The position numbers and the translations under genes were made by a program. DNA of 64,000 nucleotides from Microbacterium faecale (GTDB taxonomy: Bacteria; Actinomycetota; Actinomycetes; Actinomycetales; Microbacteriaceae). Location: assembly GCF_014640975.1 (NCBI RefSeq), contig NZ_BMHO01000001.1:1684166-1748165 (forward strand), given 5' to 3'. Below are positions 34,092 to 42,290 of the stretch, piece after piece; the first letter of the stretch is position 1, and the number at the start of each line of letters is the position of its first letter. A model generated the notes under the pieces. The model was not told where the DNA came from and did not search any database. It saw only the letters and a list, made by a program, of their open reading frames with translations.

Positions 34092-35255
34092 CCGACCCGC
34101 CCCCACGTGCGCCGAGACGGCCTCGGCGAGTGCGGCGACGACGGGCGTCAGATCGGGGGTCGATGCCGCGAGTGAGAACCGGATCGCGGTGCGTGCCAGG
34201 TCGTCGCCGATGCCGAGCGCGACGAGCACGTGCGAGGGGTCGACGCTTGCTGCGGAGCACGCGGATCCGCTCGAGGCGATCACGCCGCGCCGTTCCAGGT
34301 CGAGCAGCACGCTCTCGCCGCCCGCTCCGGCGACCGTGAAGCTCGCGATGTGCGGCAGGCGCTCCGTCGGGTGGCCCGTGAGGTCCGCACCGTCGACGCG
34401 CGCGAGCACGTCGCGGACGAACGCGTCGCGCACGTCGGAGACGCGCTGCGCGGCGCTCTCACGCTCCGCCTCAGCGACGTCGAGCGCGGTGCGCAGCGCG
34501 ACGGCCCCGGCGACCGACTCGGTGCCGGAGCGCCGGCCGCGCTCCTGGCCGCCGCCGTGCAGCAGCGGCTCGAGCGGGATCCGCTGACGCACCGCGAGCA
34601 CGCCACTGCCCGCGGGCGCGCCGATCTTGTGGCCGGAGAGCGCGACCGCGTCACCCAGGGGCGAGCGGCGCCCCTCCGCCGCCACGCCGGAGAGCGGAAG
34701 CCACCCGGCGGCCTGCACCGCATCGACGTGCAGCGGAACGCTCGCCGCCCGGCAGACGTCGCGGATCTGCGTGACCGGCTGTACCGTGCCCACCTCGTTG
34801 TTCGCGGCGCCGAGCGCCATGAGTGCCGTGTCCGCGCGGAGGGCGCGGCCGACCGCAGCCGGGTCCACGACGCCGTGCCGGTCGACCGGCAGCACCGTCA
34901 CTTCGAAGCCGTGCACGCGCCGCAGCTGGCGCATCGACTCGAGGATCGAGGAATGCTCGATCGCCGTGGTCACGACGTGGCGCGCGCCGCGGTCGAGTGC
35001 GGCGGCCACCGCGATTCCCTTGATCGCGAGGTTGTTCGATTCGGTGCCGCCGGAGGTGAAGATCACGTCGTTGGGTCGCATGCCCAGGTGTCGAGCGACA
35101 CCGCGTCGCGCCTCCTCGAGGGCGCGCGCAGCGGCGTCGCCCACCGCGTGCGTGCTCGACGGGTTGCCGAACCGCGTGGTGAGGAATGGCGCCATGGCGT
35201 CGAGGACGCCGCGACGCACCGGGGAGGTCGCGGCGTGATCGAGGTACAGGGTCAC
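34089..35255 (-). CDS. Cysteine desulfurase (NifS/IscS-like)
   Basis: This PLP enzyme takes sulfur from cysteine to build Fe-S clusters. The 388-residue protein starts LYLDHAATSPVRRGVL, has FTSGGTESNNLAIKG, the PLP lysine in ALSGHKIGAPAGSG, and the persulfide Cys in SSGSACSAASVDPSH. It is the third gene of the nad operon, its GTG overlapping the nadC stop (GTGA). Context implies a dedicated role in maturing the NadA [4Fe-4S] cluster, as proposed for such desulfurases beside nad genes elsewhere. Confidence 0.92.
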   Translation of the reverse strand: MTLYLDHAATSPVRRGVLDAMAPFLTTRFGNPSSTHAVGDAAARALEEARRGVARHLGMRPNDVIFTSGGTESNNLAIKGIAVAAALDRGARHVVTTAIEHSSILESMRQLRRVHGFEVTVLPVDRHGVVDPAAVGRALRADTALMALGAANNEVGTVQPVTQIRDVCRAASVPLHVDAVQAAGWLPLSGVAAEGRRSPLGDAVALSGHKIGAPAGSGVLAVRQRIPLEPLLHGGGQERGRRSGTESVAGAVALRTALDVAEAERESAAQRVSDVRDAFVRDVLARVDGADLTGHPTERLPHIASFTVAGAGGESVLLDLERRGVIASSGSACSAASVDPSHVLVALGIGDDLARTAIRFSLAASTPDLTPVVAALAEAVSAHVGAGR

Positions 35256-36124
35256 GGCGCGCCAGGGGTGACAGCGCCCTCCGTCAGGGCGATGTCGAGG
35301 CCGAGATCGATCGCGACGGCCGAGTGTGTGAGCGCGCCCACCGAGATGACGTCGACGCCGGTGCGCGCGATCTCCGCGACGGAGTCGAGCGTCACGCCGC
35401 CCGACGCCTCGACGACCACGCGGCCGGCGACGAGCTCCACGCCACGTCGCAGGTCGTCGATCGAGAAGTTGTCGAACATGATCGTGTCGACGCCCGCGGC
35501 GATCACGGGGTCGATCTGGTCGACGTGATCGACCTCCACCTCGAAGTGCGTCGTGTGGGGCAGACGCTCTCGAGCGTCGCGCAGCACGTCGGCGAGCGGC
35601 CGCCCCGCCAGCACCGCGAGGTGGTTGTCTTTGGCCAGTACCGCGTCGGACAGCGAATACCGGTGGTTGCGTCCGCCGCCCGCGATGACAGCGTGACGTT
35701 CGAGCGCGCGCAGTCCGGGCGTGGTCTTGCGCGTGTCGACGATGCGCGCCGGAGTGTCACGGACGGCGTCGACGAACCGAGCCGTCAACGTCGAGACGCC
35801 GCACATGCGCTGGACGAGATTGAGGGCGACGCGTTCGGCCGTCAGGACGGATCGGGCTGGCCCGTCGATCCGCGCGAGGCGGACGCCGGCGTCGAAGCGC
35901 CCTCCCTCCTCGGCGAGGATCTCCACCTGGATCCGTGAGTCGGCGGTGGTGAAGGCCGCACGGAACACGTCGCCGCCGCTGAACACGCCGGCCTCGCGGG
36001 CGACGAGCTCGGCGCGCGCGACCGCGCCGGCGGGGATCAGCGCCTCGCTCGTGAGGTCGCCCCACGGGGCGTCCTCGTCGAGGGCGAGTCGAACAACGCG
36101 ATCGATGGCAGCGGTGGTCAGCAT
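35252..36124 (-). CDS. nadC: Nicotinate-nucleotide pyrophosphorylase (quinolinate phosphoribosyltransferase)
   Basis: NadC converts quinolinate and PRPP to nicotinate mononucleotide. The 290-residue protein has the usual two-domain fold: an N-terminal domain with LDEDAPWGDLTSEAL and a barrel with the active-site blocks RIVDTRKTTPGLRALE and AGGGRNHRYSLSDAVLAKDNH, then EVEVDHVDQ, IMFDNFS and VEASGGV. The ATG at 36124 gives the canonical start; the frame is open upstream. It sits 28 nt after nadA and overlaps the desulfurase gene. Confidence 0.95.
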   Translation of the reverse strand: MLTTAAIDRVVRLALDEDAPWGDLTSEALIPAGAVARAELVAREAGVFSGGDVFRAAFTTADSRIQVEILAEEGGRFDAGVRLARIDGPARSVLTAERVALNLVQRMCGVSTLTARFVDAVRDTPARIVDTRKTTPGLRALERHAVIAGGGRNHRYSLSDAVLAKDNHLAVLAGRPLADVLRDARERLPHTTHFEVEVDHVDQIDPVIAAGVDTIMFDNFSIDDLRRGVELVAGRVVVEASGGVTLDSVAEIARTGVDVISVGALTHSAVAIDLGLDIALTEGAVTPGAP

Positions 36125-36152
36125 GTGCGCTCCGGGGTCGAGGGGGAGGACG

Positions 36153-37436
36153 TCACGGGGTGGCCGCCAGCATGCGGTCGAGCGCGAGACGGGCGGGGGC
36201 GGCCACGTCATCGGAGACGGTGATCTGGTTGACCGTCTCGCCGGCGACGAGGCGCTCCAGCACCCACGCGAGGTAGGCCGGGTGGATCCGGTACATCGTC
36301 GAGCAGGGGCAGACGACAGGATCGAGGCAGAAAATCGTGTGCTGGGGGTGCTGTGCGGCGAGCCGCTGGACGAGGTTGATCTCGGTGCCGATTGCGAAGG
36401 TCTGCGGCTCTGTCGCGCCCTCGATCGCGCGGCGGATCACATCGGTCGACCCCCACTCGTCCGCGGCATCGACGACGGGCATGGGGCACTCGGGGTGCAC
36501 GATCACGCGCACCCCAGGATGCTCGGCGCGCGCCTTGTCGATCTGCGCGGTCGTGAAGCGGCGGTGCACCGAGCAGAACCCGTGCCACAGGATGACGCGA
36601 GAGCCCACGAGTTCGGACGCGGAGGATCCGCCGAGGGGCTGGCGAGGGTTCCACATCGGCATGCTCGTCAGCGGCACTCCCATGGCCTTGGCGGTGTTGC
36701 GGCCGAGGTGCTGGTCCGGGAAGAACAGCACGCGCCGGCCGCGCGCGAACGCCCATTCGAGCACCGTGCGCGCATTCGACGAGGTGCACACGATGCCGCC
36801 GTTGCGGCCGACGAAGCCCTTGATCGCGGCCGAGGAGTTCATGTACGTCACCGGAATCACCGGCGCGAGGCCATCGGCGTCCGGCTCGTCGAGCGGCCCG
36901 AGGATGTCCTCGAGCTGCTCCCAGCAGTCTTCGACCTCGTCGATCGATGCCATGTCGGCCATGGAGCACCCGGCGCCGAGGTGGGGGAGGACGACCTCCT
37001 GGTCGGGCCCCGACAGCAGATCGGCCGTCTCGGCCATGAAGTGCACGCCGCAGAACACGATCGCCTCGGCGTTCGGGTGCTCGGTCGCGGCACGCGCGAG
37101 TTGGAAGGAGTCACCCACGTAGTCGGCGTGCTGCACGACCTCGTCGCGCTGGTAGAAGTGGCCGAGAATCACGACGCGCTCGCCGAGTTCCTCCCGGGCG
37201 ACACGGATCCGCGCGTGCAGCTCGTCGTCCGAGGCGTCGCGGTAGGTGGGCGGCAGGTCCCTCTGGACGGGAGCGTGCTGCGGGAACGGATCCGCCATCG
37301 ACGACCCGGGACCGTAGCCGGGCACGTCGTCGAAAGACCAGGGCGACTCGGCGAGATCGGTCGTGCAGGAGTCGTCCGGGGAAGCGGAGATCGCATCGGC
37401 CACGGAGGGGCCGAGCGTGACGCGGGTGGCGGGCAT
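36153..37436 (-). CDS. nadA: Quinolinate synthase NadA
   Basis: NadA condenses iminoaspartate with dihydroxyacetone phosphate to quinolinate using a [4Fe-4S] cluster. The 427-residue protein has an N-terminal extension of about 60 residues, then GHFYQRDEVVQHADYVGDS and cluster-ligand candidates C157 (GAGCSMADMA), C317 (VHPECPMPV) and C376/C378 (DPVVCPCSTMY). It starts the nadA-nadC-desulfurase operon. The usual nadB (L-aspartate oxidase) is absent from the operon. The region upstream holds a -10 box overlapped by an inverted repeat, a likely NrtR site. Confidence 0.95.
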   Translation of the reverse strand: MPATRVTLGPSVADAISASPDDSCTTDLAESPWSFDDVPGYGPGSSMADPFPQHAPVQRDLPPTYRDASDDELHARIRVAREELGERVVILGHFYQRDEVVQHADYVGDSFQLARAATEHPNAEAIVFCGVHFMAETADLLSGPDQEVVLPHLGAGCSMADMASIDEVEDCWEQLEDILGPLDEPDADGLAPVIPVTYMNSSAAIKGFVGRNGGIVCTSSNARTVLEWAFARGRRVLFFPDQHLGRNTAKAMGVPLTSMPMWNPRQPLGGSSASELVGSRVILWHGFCSVHRRFTTAQIDKARAEHPGVRVIVHPECPMPVVDAADEWGSTDVIRRAIEGATEPQTFAIGTEINLVQRLAAQHPQHTIFCLDPVVCPCSTMYRIHPAYLAWVLERLVAGETVNQITVSDDVAAPARLALDRMLAATP

Positions 37437-37469
37437 GCGTGGTCCTCACTGTGGTTCAGGTAGCTGTGA

Positions 37470-37493
37470 CCTGAAGTATACGCGGACTTCGGG
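37470..37493. promoter_or_regulatory. nadA promoter with candidate NrtR operator
   Basis: CCTGAAGT (37470-37477) and ACTTCGGG (37486-37493) form an inverted repeat (7 of 8 matches) around an 8-bp spacer. The minus-strand -10 TATACT (37480-37475) of nadA lies within it, so binding would block transcription. Assignment to NrtR is inferred from the gene at the operon's end. Confidence 0.5.
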
Positions 37494-37518
37494 TACGCAT
37501 GACCGTAAGGGTGTCCGC

Positions 37519-37524
37519 TACGGT
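37519..37524 (+). promoter_or_regulatory. -10-like box TACGGT for the thi operon
   Basis: TACGGT lies just ahead of the riboswitch and would place the transcript start around 37531, a few nt before the aptamer. Confidence 0.45.
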
Positions 37525-37535
37525 GGTCGGCAGAA

Positions 37536-37611
37536 GACACGGGGTGTCCCCGCCGGGGACTGAGACCACACCCGAAGAACCTGATCTCGTTCACACGAGC
37601 GGAGGGATGTC
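37536..37611 (+). promoter_or_regulatory. TPP riboswitch (THI element)
   Basis: The core matches the thiamin pyrophosphate aptamer: P1 GACA/TGTC at the ends, P2 GGGTG/CACCC, a minimal P3 TCCCC-gcc-GGGGA, then CTGAGA, GAACCTGATC, the P5 hairpin CTCGT/ACGAG, and the closing GCGGAGGGA. The GGAGGG at 37601-37606 is both aptamer sequence and the Shine-Dalgarno of thiM, whose ATG lies 4 nt after P1. Ligand binding should therefore hide the ribosome site. No terminator hairpin is seen, so control is probably translational. Confidence 0.93.
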
Positions 37612-37615
37612 GATC

Positions 37616-38389
37616 ATGACGGACGCCAGTGCCCGTATTCTCCAGTCGCTTCGCGAGGGCGTGCCCCTCGTGCAGTGCATCATTAACGCGGTCGTGATCA
37701 ACTACACGGCCAACGCCCTGCTTGCGGCGGGCGCCGCGCCGGTCATGGCGGACGTGCCGGGCGAGGCGGCCGAGCTCGCGCCGAACGCGTCGGCGCTGCT
37801 GATCAACCTCGGCACGCCAGATGACGAGCAGCGGCGGGCGATGCGCGAAGCCGCATCGGCGGCGCACGACGCGCAGACCCCGTGGGTGCTCGACCCGGTC
37901 GGCGTCGGCGCGCTGACGCTGCGCACCGACTTCGCGCGTGAGCTGCTGCGCCTGCGGCCCGACGTGATCCGCGGCAACGCGTCCGAGATCCGCGCGCTGG
38001 CGGGCGAGGGATCCGGTGGTCGCGGTGTCGACGCGACCGATGGCGTCGAGGCGGCACGGAGCGCCGTCGAGCGGCTCGTCGCGGAGACGGGGGCGGTGGT
38101 CGCCGTCTCGGGGCCCGTCGACCTCATCGTCGGGCCGACCGGCGAGGCGCGCGTGACGGGTGGTGACGCGCTCCTGACGCGCGTCACGGGCGGCGGCTGC
38201 TCGCTCGGCGCGATCGTGGCCGCAGCGGTTGCGGTGTCGGATCCGTTCGCGGGCGCCGTCGCGGCCCACGAGCTGTATGCGGCCGCGTCCGAGCGCGCAG
38301 CGCAGGGCGACGTCGGCCCGGGGACGTTCGCCGTGCGCTTCCTCGACGCGCTCGATGCGGTGACGACCGCCGAGCTGGCATCACGATGA
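37616..38389 (+). CDS. thiM: Hydroxyethylthiazole kinase
   Basis: ThiM phosphorylates 4-methyl-5-(2-hydroxyethyl)thiazole for thiamin salvage. The 257-residue ribokinase-fold protein has [21 protein letters not shown], with the family's N-x-V substrate region, [20 protein letters not shown] and the catalytic [10 protein letters not shown] (usually TGTGC). ATG 37616 is chosen because GGAGGG then has normal spacing; ATG 37607 directly abuts it. The stop overlaps the next start (ATGA). A TPP riboswitch controls the operon. Confidence 0.93.
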   Translation: MTDASARILQSLREGVPLVQCIINAVVINYTANALLAAGAAPVMADVPGEAAELAPNASALLINLGTPDDEQRRAMREAASAAHDAQTPWVLDPVGVGALTLRTDFARELLRLRPDVIRGNASEIRALAGEGSGGRGVDATDGVEAARSAVERLVAETGAVVAVSGPVDLIVGPTGEARVTGGDALLTRVTGGGCSLGAIVAAAVAVSDPFAGAVAAHELYAAASERAAQGDVGPGTFAVRFLDALDAVTTAELASR

Positions 38390-40503
38390 TCGACGTGAGC
38401 ACGTACCTCGTCGCCGACCTCGCGACGATCGACGACGGCGACCCCGCCGCGATCGTCGCGGCGGCGGTCGAGGGCGGGGTGACCGCGATACAGATCCGCG
38501 GCAAGCACCTCGCCGATGGCGACCTCCTCCGCGTCGTTGACGCCTGCGCTGAGGCGATCGCCGGCCGAGCGGTGCTTCTCATCAACGACCGCGTCGACGT
38601 CTTCCTCGCCGCGCGTGCGGCGGGGATGCACGTCGATGGCGTGCACGTCGGGCAGGGCGACGAACCCGTCGAAGACGTGCGCGAACGCGTGGGGCCGCGG
38701 GCGATCGTGGGCCTCAGCGCGTCGACCGGCGACGAGATCACACGTGCCCGCACGCTCTCTCCGGGAACCGTCGACTATCTCGGTGTCGGCGCCGTGCGCG
38801 CGACGCCGACGAAACCCGACGCACCCGAGCCGCTCGGATGGGATGGCTTCGCTCGCGCGACGCAGACCGCCGGAGCTCTGCCGTGCGTCGCAATCGGCGG
38901 CGTCGGCGTGGGCGACGCGGCGGACGCGATCGCGGCCGGTGCGGCGGGGATCGCCGTCGTGCGCGCGATCTGCCGCGCGGCGGATCCTGAGCATGCCGCT
39001 CGGGAGCTGCACCACGAGTGGCAACGCGCCGCGCACCCCGTGCCCAACGTGCTCACGATCGCGGGATCCGACCCGTCGGGAGGGGCGGGGATCCAAGCGG
39101 ACCTCAAGACGATCCAGGCGACCGGCGGCTACGGCATGGCCGCGATCGCGGCCCTCACGATCCAGAACACCCAGGGCGTGGCCGGTGTCCACGTTCCGCC
39201 CGCCGCGTTCCTCGGTGAGCAGCTGGCGGCGCTCGACGCCGACGTCCGTATCGATGCGGTGAAGATCGGAATGCTCGCCGACGCGACCGTGATCGACGTC
39301 GTCGCCGACTGGCTCGCGGCGCGCCGCGAATCCACGCCCGTCGTGCTCGACCCGGTGATGATCGCCACGAGCGGTCACCGTCTGCTCGACGCTGCCGCGG
39401 AGGCGGCCCTGACGAGGCTGGTCGGTCTTGCCGATGTGATCACGCCGAACCTGCCGGAGCTGGCGGTGCTCGTCGGCGAACCCGAGGCGCGCGAGTGGCC
39501 GGAGGCACTCGCGCAGGCGCAGCGGCTCGCCGCGCGCCACGAGGTGCTCGTCTACGCCAAGGGAGGCCACCTTCCCGGCGATCGCAGCCCGGACGCGCTC
39601 GTCGGATCCGCGGGTGTGCTCGCCGCGTTCGACGGGACGCGGATCGACACGGCCAGCACCCACGGCACGGGATGCTCGCTGTCATCGGCGATCGCCTCCA
39701 TTCGAGCCGGCGACCGGACGGCGCTCGCGGACGACGTGCGCTGGGCATGGTCCGCGCGGCTCGCGAGAGAGTGGCTGCGCGGTGCAATCGCGGCCGCCGA
39801 CGGGCTCGAGGTGGGCTCGGACGGCGGGCACGGTCCGGTCGACCATGCATACGCGCTGCGTGCCGGCATCGCGCCGCCGCGTCGTGACGCCGAGCTCGAC
39901 GCGTGGTGGGAGGACATCTCAGAGCTCCGCGCCGCGATCGTCTCCGACTCGTTCGTGACGCAGCTCGCGGACGGATCCCTCGACGCCGCGCGGTTCGCGG
40001 AATACCTACGACAAGACGCGATCTACCTCGAGGCGTATGCTCACCTGCTTGCGCGCGCCGCGGTCGTGGCACCCACGCGCGCGGAACGTCGCTTCTGGGA
40101 GGCGTCGGCGGCCTCGTGTCGCGAGACTGAGATGGAGCTGCACCGCGCGCACGGCGCGACCGAGGCGCGCACGCCGTCCCGGGAGGCCGCCGCCTACCTC
40201 GCGCACCTCGAGCGGGCGGCCGCGACCGGCGACCACGGCGTGCTCGTCGCGGCCCTGCTGCCGTGTTTCGGGTTGTACGACGACATCGGCCGCGACCTCG
40301 CCGCCGCGAACCGCGCGGACCACCCGTATCGAGACTGGCTCGACACCTACGGATCCGACGAGTTCGCGCGTGACACACGGGCCGCGATCGCATGGGTGCA
40401 GCAGGCCGCACGACGCGCACCTGGCGCACGACTGCGGCTCATGCGCCGCGCGTTCGTTCAGTCGGCGGAACACGAGCGCGCCTTCTTCGCGCAGGGGGAG
40501 TGA
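38386..40503 (+). CDS. ThiE-ThiD-TenA trifunctional thiamin enzyme
   Basis: This 705-residue fusion joins three enzymes of thiamin synthesis and salvage. Residues about 1-205 are ThiE (thiamin phosphate synthase: [30 protein letters not shown]). Residues about 218-480 are ThiD (HMP/HMP-P kinase: [44 protein letters not shown]). Residues about 505-705 are TenA (aminopyrimidine aminohydrolase), with the catalytic Cys in [11 protein letters not shown] (C627) and the partner Glu in SAEHERAFF (E697). All three look intact. It overlaps thiM by ATGA and shares its riboswitch. ThiD-TenA and ThiE-ThiD fusions are known; the triple form makes one chain for pyrimidine salvage and coupling. Confidence 0.94.
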   Translation: MIDVSTYLVADLATIDDGDPAAIVAAAVEGGVTAIQIRGKHLADGDLLRVVDACAEAIAGRAVLLINDRVDVFLAARAAGMHVDGVHVGQGDEPVEDVRERVGPRAIVGLSASTGDEITRARTLSPGTVDYLGVGAVRATPTKPDAPEPLGWDGFARATQTAGALPCVAIGGVGVGDAADAIAAGAAGIAVVRAICRAADPEHAARELHHEWQRAAHPVPNVLTIAGSDPSGGAGIQADLKTIQATGGYGMAAIAALTIQNTQGVAGVHVPPAAFLGEQLAALDADVRIDAVKIGMLADATVIDVVADWLAARRESTPVVLDPVMIATSGHRLLDAAAEAALTRLVGLADVITPNLPELAVLVGEPEAREWPEALAQAQRLAARHEVLVYAKGGHLPGDRSPDALVGSAGVLAAFDGTRIDTASTHGTGCSLSSAIASIRAGDRTALADDVRWAWSARLAREWLRGAIAAADGLEVGSDGGHGPVDHAYALRAGIAPPRRDAELDAWWEDISELRAAIVSDSFVTQLADGSLDAARFAEYLRQDAIYLEAYAHLLARAAVVAPTRAERRFWEASAASCRETEMELHRAHGATEARTPSREAAAYLAHLERAAATGDHGVLVAALLPCFGLYDDIGRDLAAANRADHPYRDWLDTYGSDEFARDTRAAIAWVQQAARRAPGARLRLMRRAFVQSAEHERAFFAQGE

Positions 40504-40567
40504 GGGGCCGTGCGCCGTCGCCGGTCGCGGCGCGCGAGCCGCCCGGCGCGACGCCCCCACAAGTCCA

Positions 40568-40656
40568 CAAGTCTCCATCGAGTCCGCAAGTCTCCGACAG
40601 GTCCGCAGCTGTTTGCACCGGACTCGTCGGAGACTTGCGGACCTGTCGGAGACTTG
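40568..40656. repeat. Inverted array of 19-bp units, copy A
   Basis: Two head-to-tail units, CAAGTCTCCATCGAGTCCG (40568-40586) and CAAGTCTCCGACAGGTCCG (40587-40605), face two reverse-complement units, CGGACTCGTCGGAGACTTG (40619-40637) and CGGACCTGTCGGAGACTTG (40638-40656). They can form a long hairpin with a 13-nt loop. Related copies lie at 41711 and 42722. The element follows the thi operon and may also act as its terminator. Confidence 0.85.
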
Positions 40657-40674
40657 CGGAAATGCGTCCGACGA

Positions 40675-40680
40675 TAGGGT
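40675..40680 (+). promoter_or_regulatory. -10 box TAGGGT before the GNAT remnant and GNAT gene
   Basis: TAGGGT ends 6 nt before the ATG at 40687 and lies just after repeat copy A. It probably now drives the YpeA-like GNAT gene through the remnant reading frame. Confidence 0.45.
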
Positions 40681-40686
40681 CGCCGA

Positions 40687-40824
40687 ATGAGCTTCTCGTC
40701 TACTCCGATGTTGCGTAGTCATCGGATCCTCCGCGACGGCCACGTCCGAGACACGGCCGTGTACTCCATCCTCGACACGGAGTGGCCGGGCGTGCGCAAC
40801 GGTCTCGCGCAGCGGCTGCCGTGA
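40687..40824 (+). pseudogene. C-terminal remnant of a RimJ/RimL-type GNAT acetyltransferase
   Basis: This 45-codon frame encodes a peptide whose last 38 residues (LRSHRILRDGHVRDTAVYSI, then a stretch with EWPGVRNGLAQRL) look like the C-terminus of a ribosomal-protein-type N-acetyltransferase. The acetyl-CoA-binding core is gone and the first residues MSFSSTPM are unrelated. It keeps a -10 box 6 nt upstream and ends in a GTGA overlap with the next GNAT gene, so it could serve as a translated leader. The break lies 30 nt after repeat copy A. Confidence 0.6.
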
Positions 40825-41246
40825 CCGACGTGCGAATCCGTCCGATCACGGATGCCGACATCGAGCCGGTCATCGCCCTCTGGCACAGCACGGGTCTTGT
40901 TCGACCGTGGAACGACCCGCGTGCTGACATCGCCCGCGCTCGCGCCGTCTGGCCGGATCTGCTGCTCGTCGCGGACGACGAGGGCGTCGTCGGATCCGTG
41001 ATGGCCGGCTATGACGGTCATCGCGGCTGGCTCTACTATCTCGCAACCGACCCATCGAGGACGGGCGAGGGGATCGGATCCGCGCTGGTTCGCGAGGCGG
41101 AGCAGCGTCTCGAAGCACTCGGATGTCCGAAGGTGCAGCTCATGGTGCGCTCCGATAACGCACCGGTGCTCGCGTTCTACGACGGACGCGGCTATGAGCG
41201 GTCGGACGTTCTGGTGGCTGGCCGGCGTCTGCTCGCCGACAGCTGA
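40821..41246 (+). CDS. GNAT-family N-acetyltransferase (YpeA-like)
   Basis: This 141-residue acetyltransferase resembles E. coli YpeA throughout: RIRPITDADIEPVIALWH, GLVRPWNDPRADI, VVGSVMAGYDGHRGWLYYL, the acetyl-CoA loop PSRTGEGIGSALV (RTGEGIG standing for RxGxGxG/A) and FYDGRGYERSDVLVAGRRL. The acceptor is unknown. Its GTG overlaps the stop of the upstream remnant (GTGA) and no ribosome site is visible, so translation may depend on coupling. Confidence 0.9.
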   Translation: MTDVRIRPITDADIEPVIALWHSTGLVRPWNDPRADIARARAVWPDLLLVADDEGVVGSVMAGYDGHRGWLYYLATDPSRTGEGIGSALVREAEQRLEALGCPKVQLMVRSDNAPVLAFYDGRGYERSDVLVAGRRLLADS

Positions 41247-41248
41247 CA

Positions 41249-41527
41249 TCAGCGCGTCAGCAGCGCATCCTCGCGCTTCTTCTCCACAAGGATCGCGGTG
41301 TGCGACCCGCGGGGATCATCGCGATACTTCATGTCTCCGTCCGCCTCTCCGACGACATCGGAGTCACGCCAGTAGGTGTCGACGCGCGCTTCGCCGTACC
41401 CCTTGAGGTCGAACACCACCTGCAGCTCAGGTATCGGATGCCCGAGCCACTCGATCACCGCGAGAGTGGCCGTGGACCTGCCCGGTGATCCGTGCGGCGC
41501 CCTTCGTGTCGGCGAGAATATGGACAT
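41249..41527 (-). pseudogene. Fragment of an AbiEi-antitoxin/DUF559-type protein
   Basis: The frame encodes 92 residues. The stretch ELQVVFDLKGYGEARVDTYW, then DSDVVGEADGDMKYRD and VEKKREDALL, resembles the nuclease-like region of actinobacterial AbiEi/DUF559-related proteins (consensus FDLPG...VDFxWP...GEFDGxxKY...EKxREDxLR). The N-terminal HTH and C-terminal strand are missing and the frame stops soon after the EK-REDAL element. It is probably a decayed internal fragment. It converges with the GNAT gene with 2 nt between stops. Confidence 0.5.
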
Positions 41528-41710
41528 GCGCCGAGCGTCGCATATCCGTGTGAGTCACATGGCTGCGAACCCCGCCATCGGGAACAGAAAGGGCGTATCG
41601 TTCGCCTGTGGACGAGGTATGCCCCGCGCACCCGACTCCGCACTGGTGCGACCCACCCAAGCTCGCCCGCGCTATCCCGCGGGGCGGGCCCGGCGTCCGA
41701 CCGATATCCG
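41528..41710. other. Intergenic stretch without recognisable gene
   Basis: The stretch lies between the AbiEi-like fragment and repeat copy B. It has somewhat lower G+C than its neighbours and no supported reading frame; it is probably decayed coding sequence. Confidence 0.5.
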
Positions 41711-41773
41711 CAAGTCTCCGACGAGTCCGTCGCCATTCGTTGCGGACTCGTCGGAGACTTGCGGACTCGTCGG
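41711..41773. repeat. Inverted 19-bp-unit repeat, copy B
   Basis: CAAGTCTCCGACGAGTCCG (41711-41729) and its exact reverse complement (41743-41761) flank a 13-nt loop; a partial further unit CGGACTCGTCGG (41762-41773) follows. It lies upstream of the NUDIX pair. Confidence 0.85.
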
Positions 41774-41804
41774 TGTCGTGAGGAGCCGTGGAGCGGGGCA
41801 CGCA

Positions 41805-41810
41805 TAGGGT
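41805..41810 (+). promoter_or_regulatory. -10 box TAGGGT for the NUDIX pair
   Basis: TAGGGT ends 6 nt before the ATG at 41817; no ribosome site is present. The same hexamer and spacing occur at 40675 and 52724. Confidence 0.55.
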
Positions 41811-41816
41811 CGGGGG

Positions 41817-42290
41817 ATGGCGACACCTGATTTCATCCTGCGGCTGCGCGAGAAGATCGGGCACGACCCGCTGTGGCTCATCGGTGTGACGGCCGTCGTC
41901 GTGAAGGACGACAGCGTGCTGCTCGTCGAGCGGGCGGACAACGGGCGGATCACTCCGGTGACCGGAATCGTGGATCCGGGCGAGGAGCCCGCGACCGCCG
42001 CCGTGCGCGAGGTTGAGGAAGAGGCCGGGATCACCTCGGAGGCCGAGGCGCTCATGTGGGTGCACGCGATGCCGCCGATGACGTTCTCGAACGGGGATCA
42101 GGCGCAGTTCCTCGACCACGTCGTGCGCTGTCGCTGGACGGGCGGCGATCCGCACCCAGCCGACGGCGAGAATACGCGCGCCTGGTGGTGCCCGATCTCC
42201 GAGCTCGAGAATGCGGGTCTCGGCGACGACATGCGCGAGCGGATCCACGTGGCGCTCACGCGCGAGGGCTCGGCCCGGTTCGAGACATGA
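41817..42290 (+). CDS. NUDIX hydrolase
   Basis: This 157-residue NUDIX enzyme has an intact box, G-IVDPG-E then EPATAAV and REVEEEAGI, with all catalytic Glu. NUDIX proteins hydrolyse nucleoside diphosphates linked to other moieties; the substrate here is unknown. Tryptophans around ENTRAWWCPISEL are typical of actinobacterial house-cleaning members. Its stop overlaps the start of a second NUDIX gene (ATGA). Confidence 0.9.
   Translation: MATPDFILRLREKIGHDPLWLIGVTAVVVKDDSVLLVERADNGRITPVTGIVDPGEEPATAAVREVEEEAGITSEAEALMWVHAMPPMTFSNGDQAQFLDHVVRCRWTGGDPHPADGENTRAWWCPISELENAGLGDDMRERIHVALTREGSARFET

Noticed and set aside
37607-37609. ATG 37607 as the thiM start
   Set aside because: It directly abuts GGAGGG, leaving no spacing for the ribosome, and lies inside the riboswitch; ATG 37616 fits.
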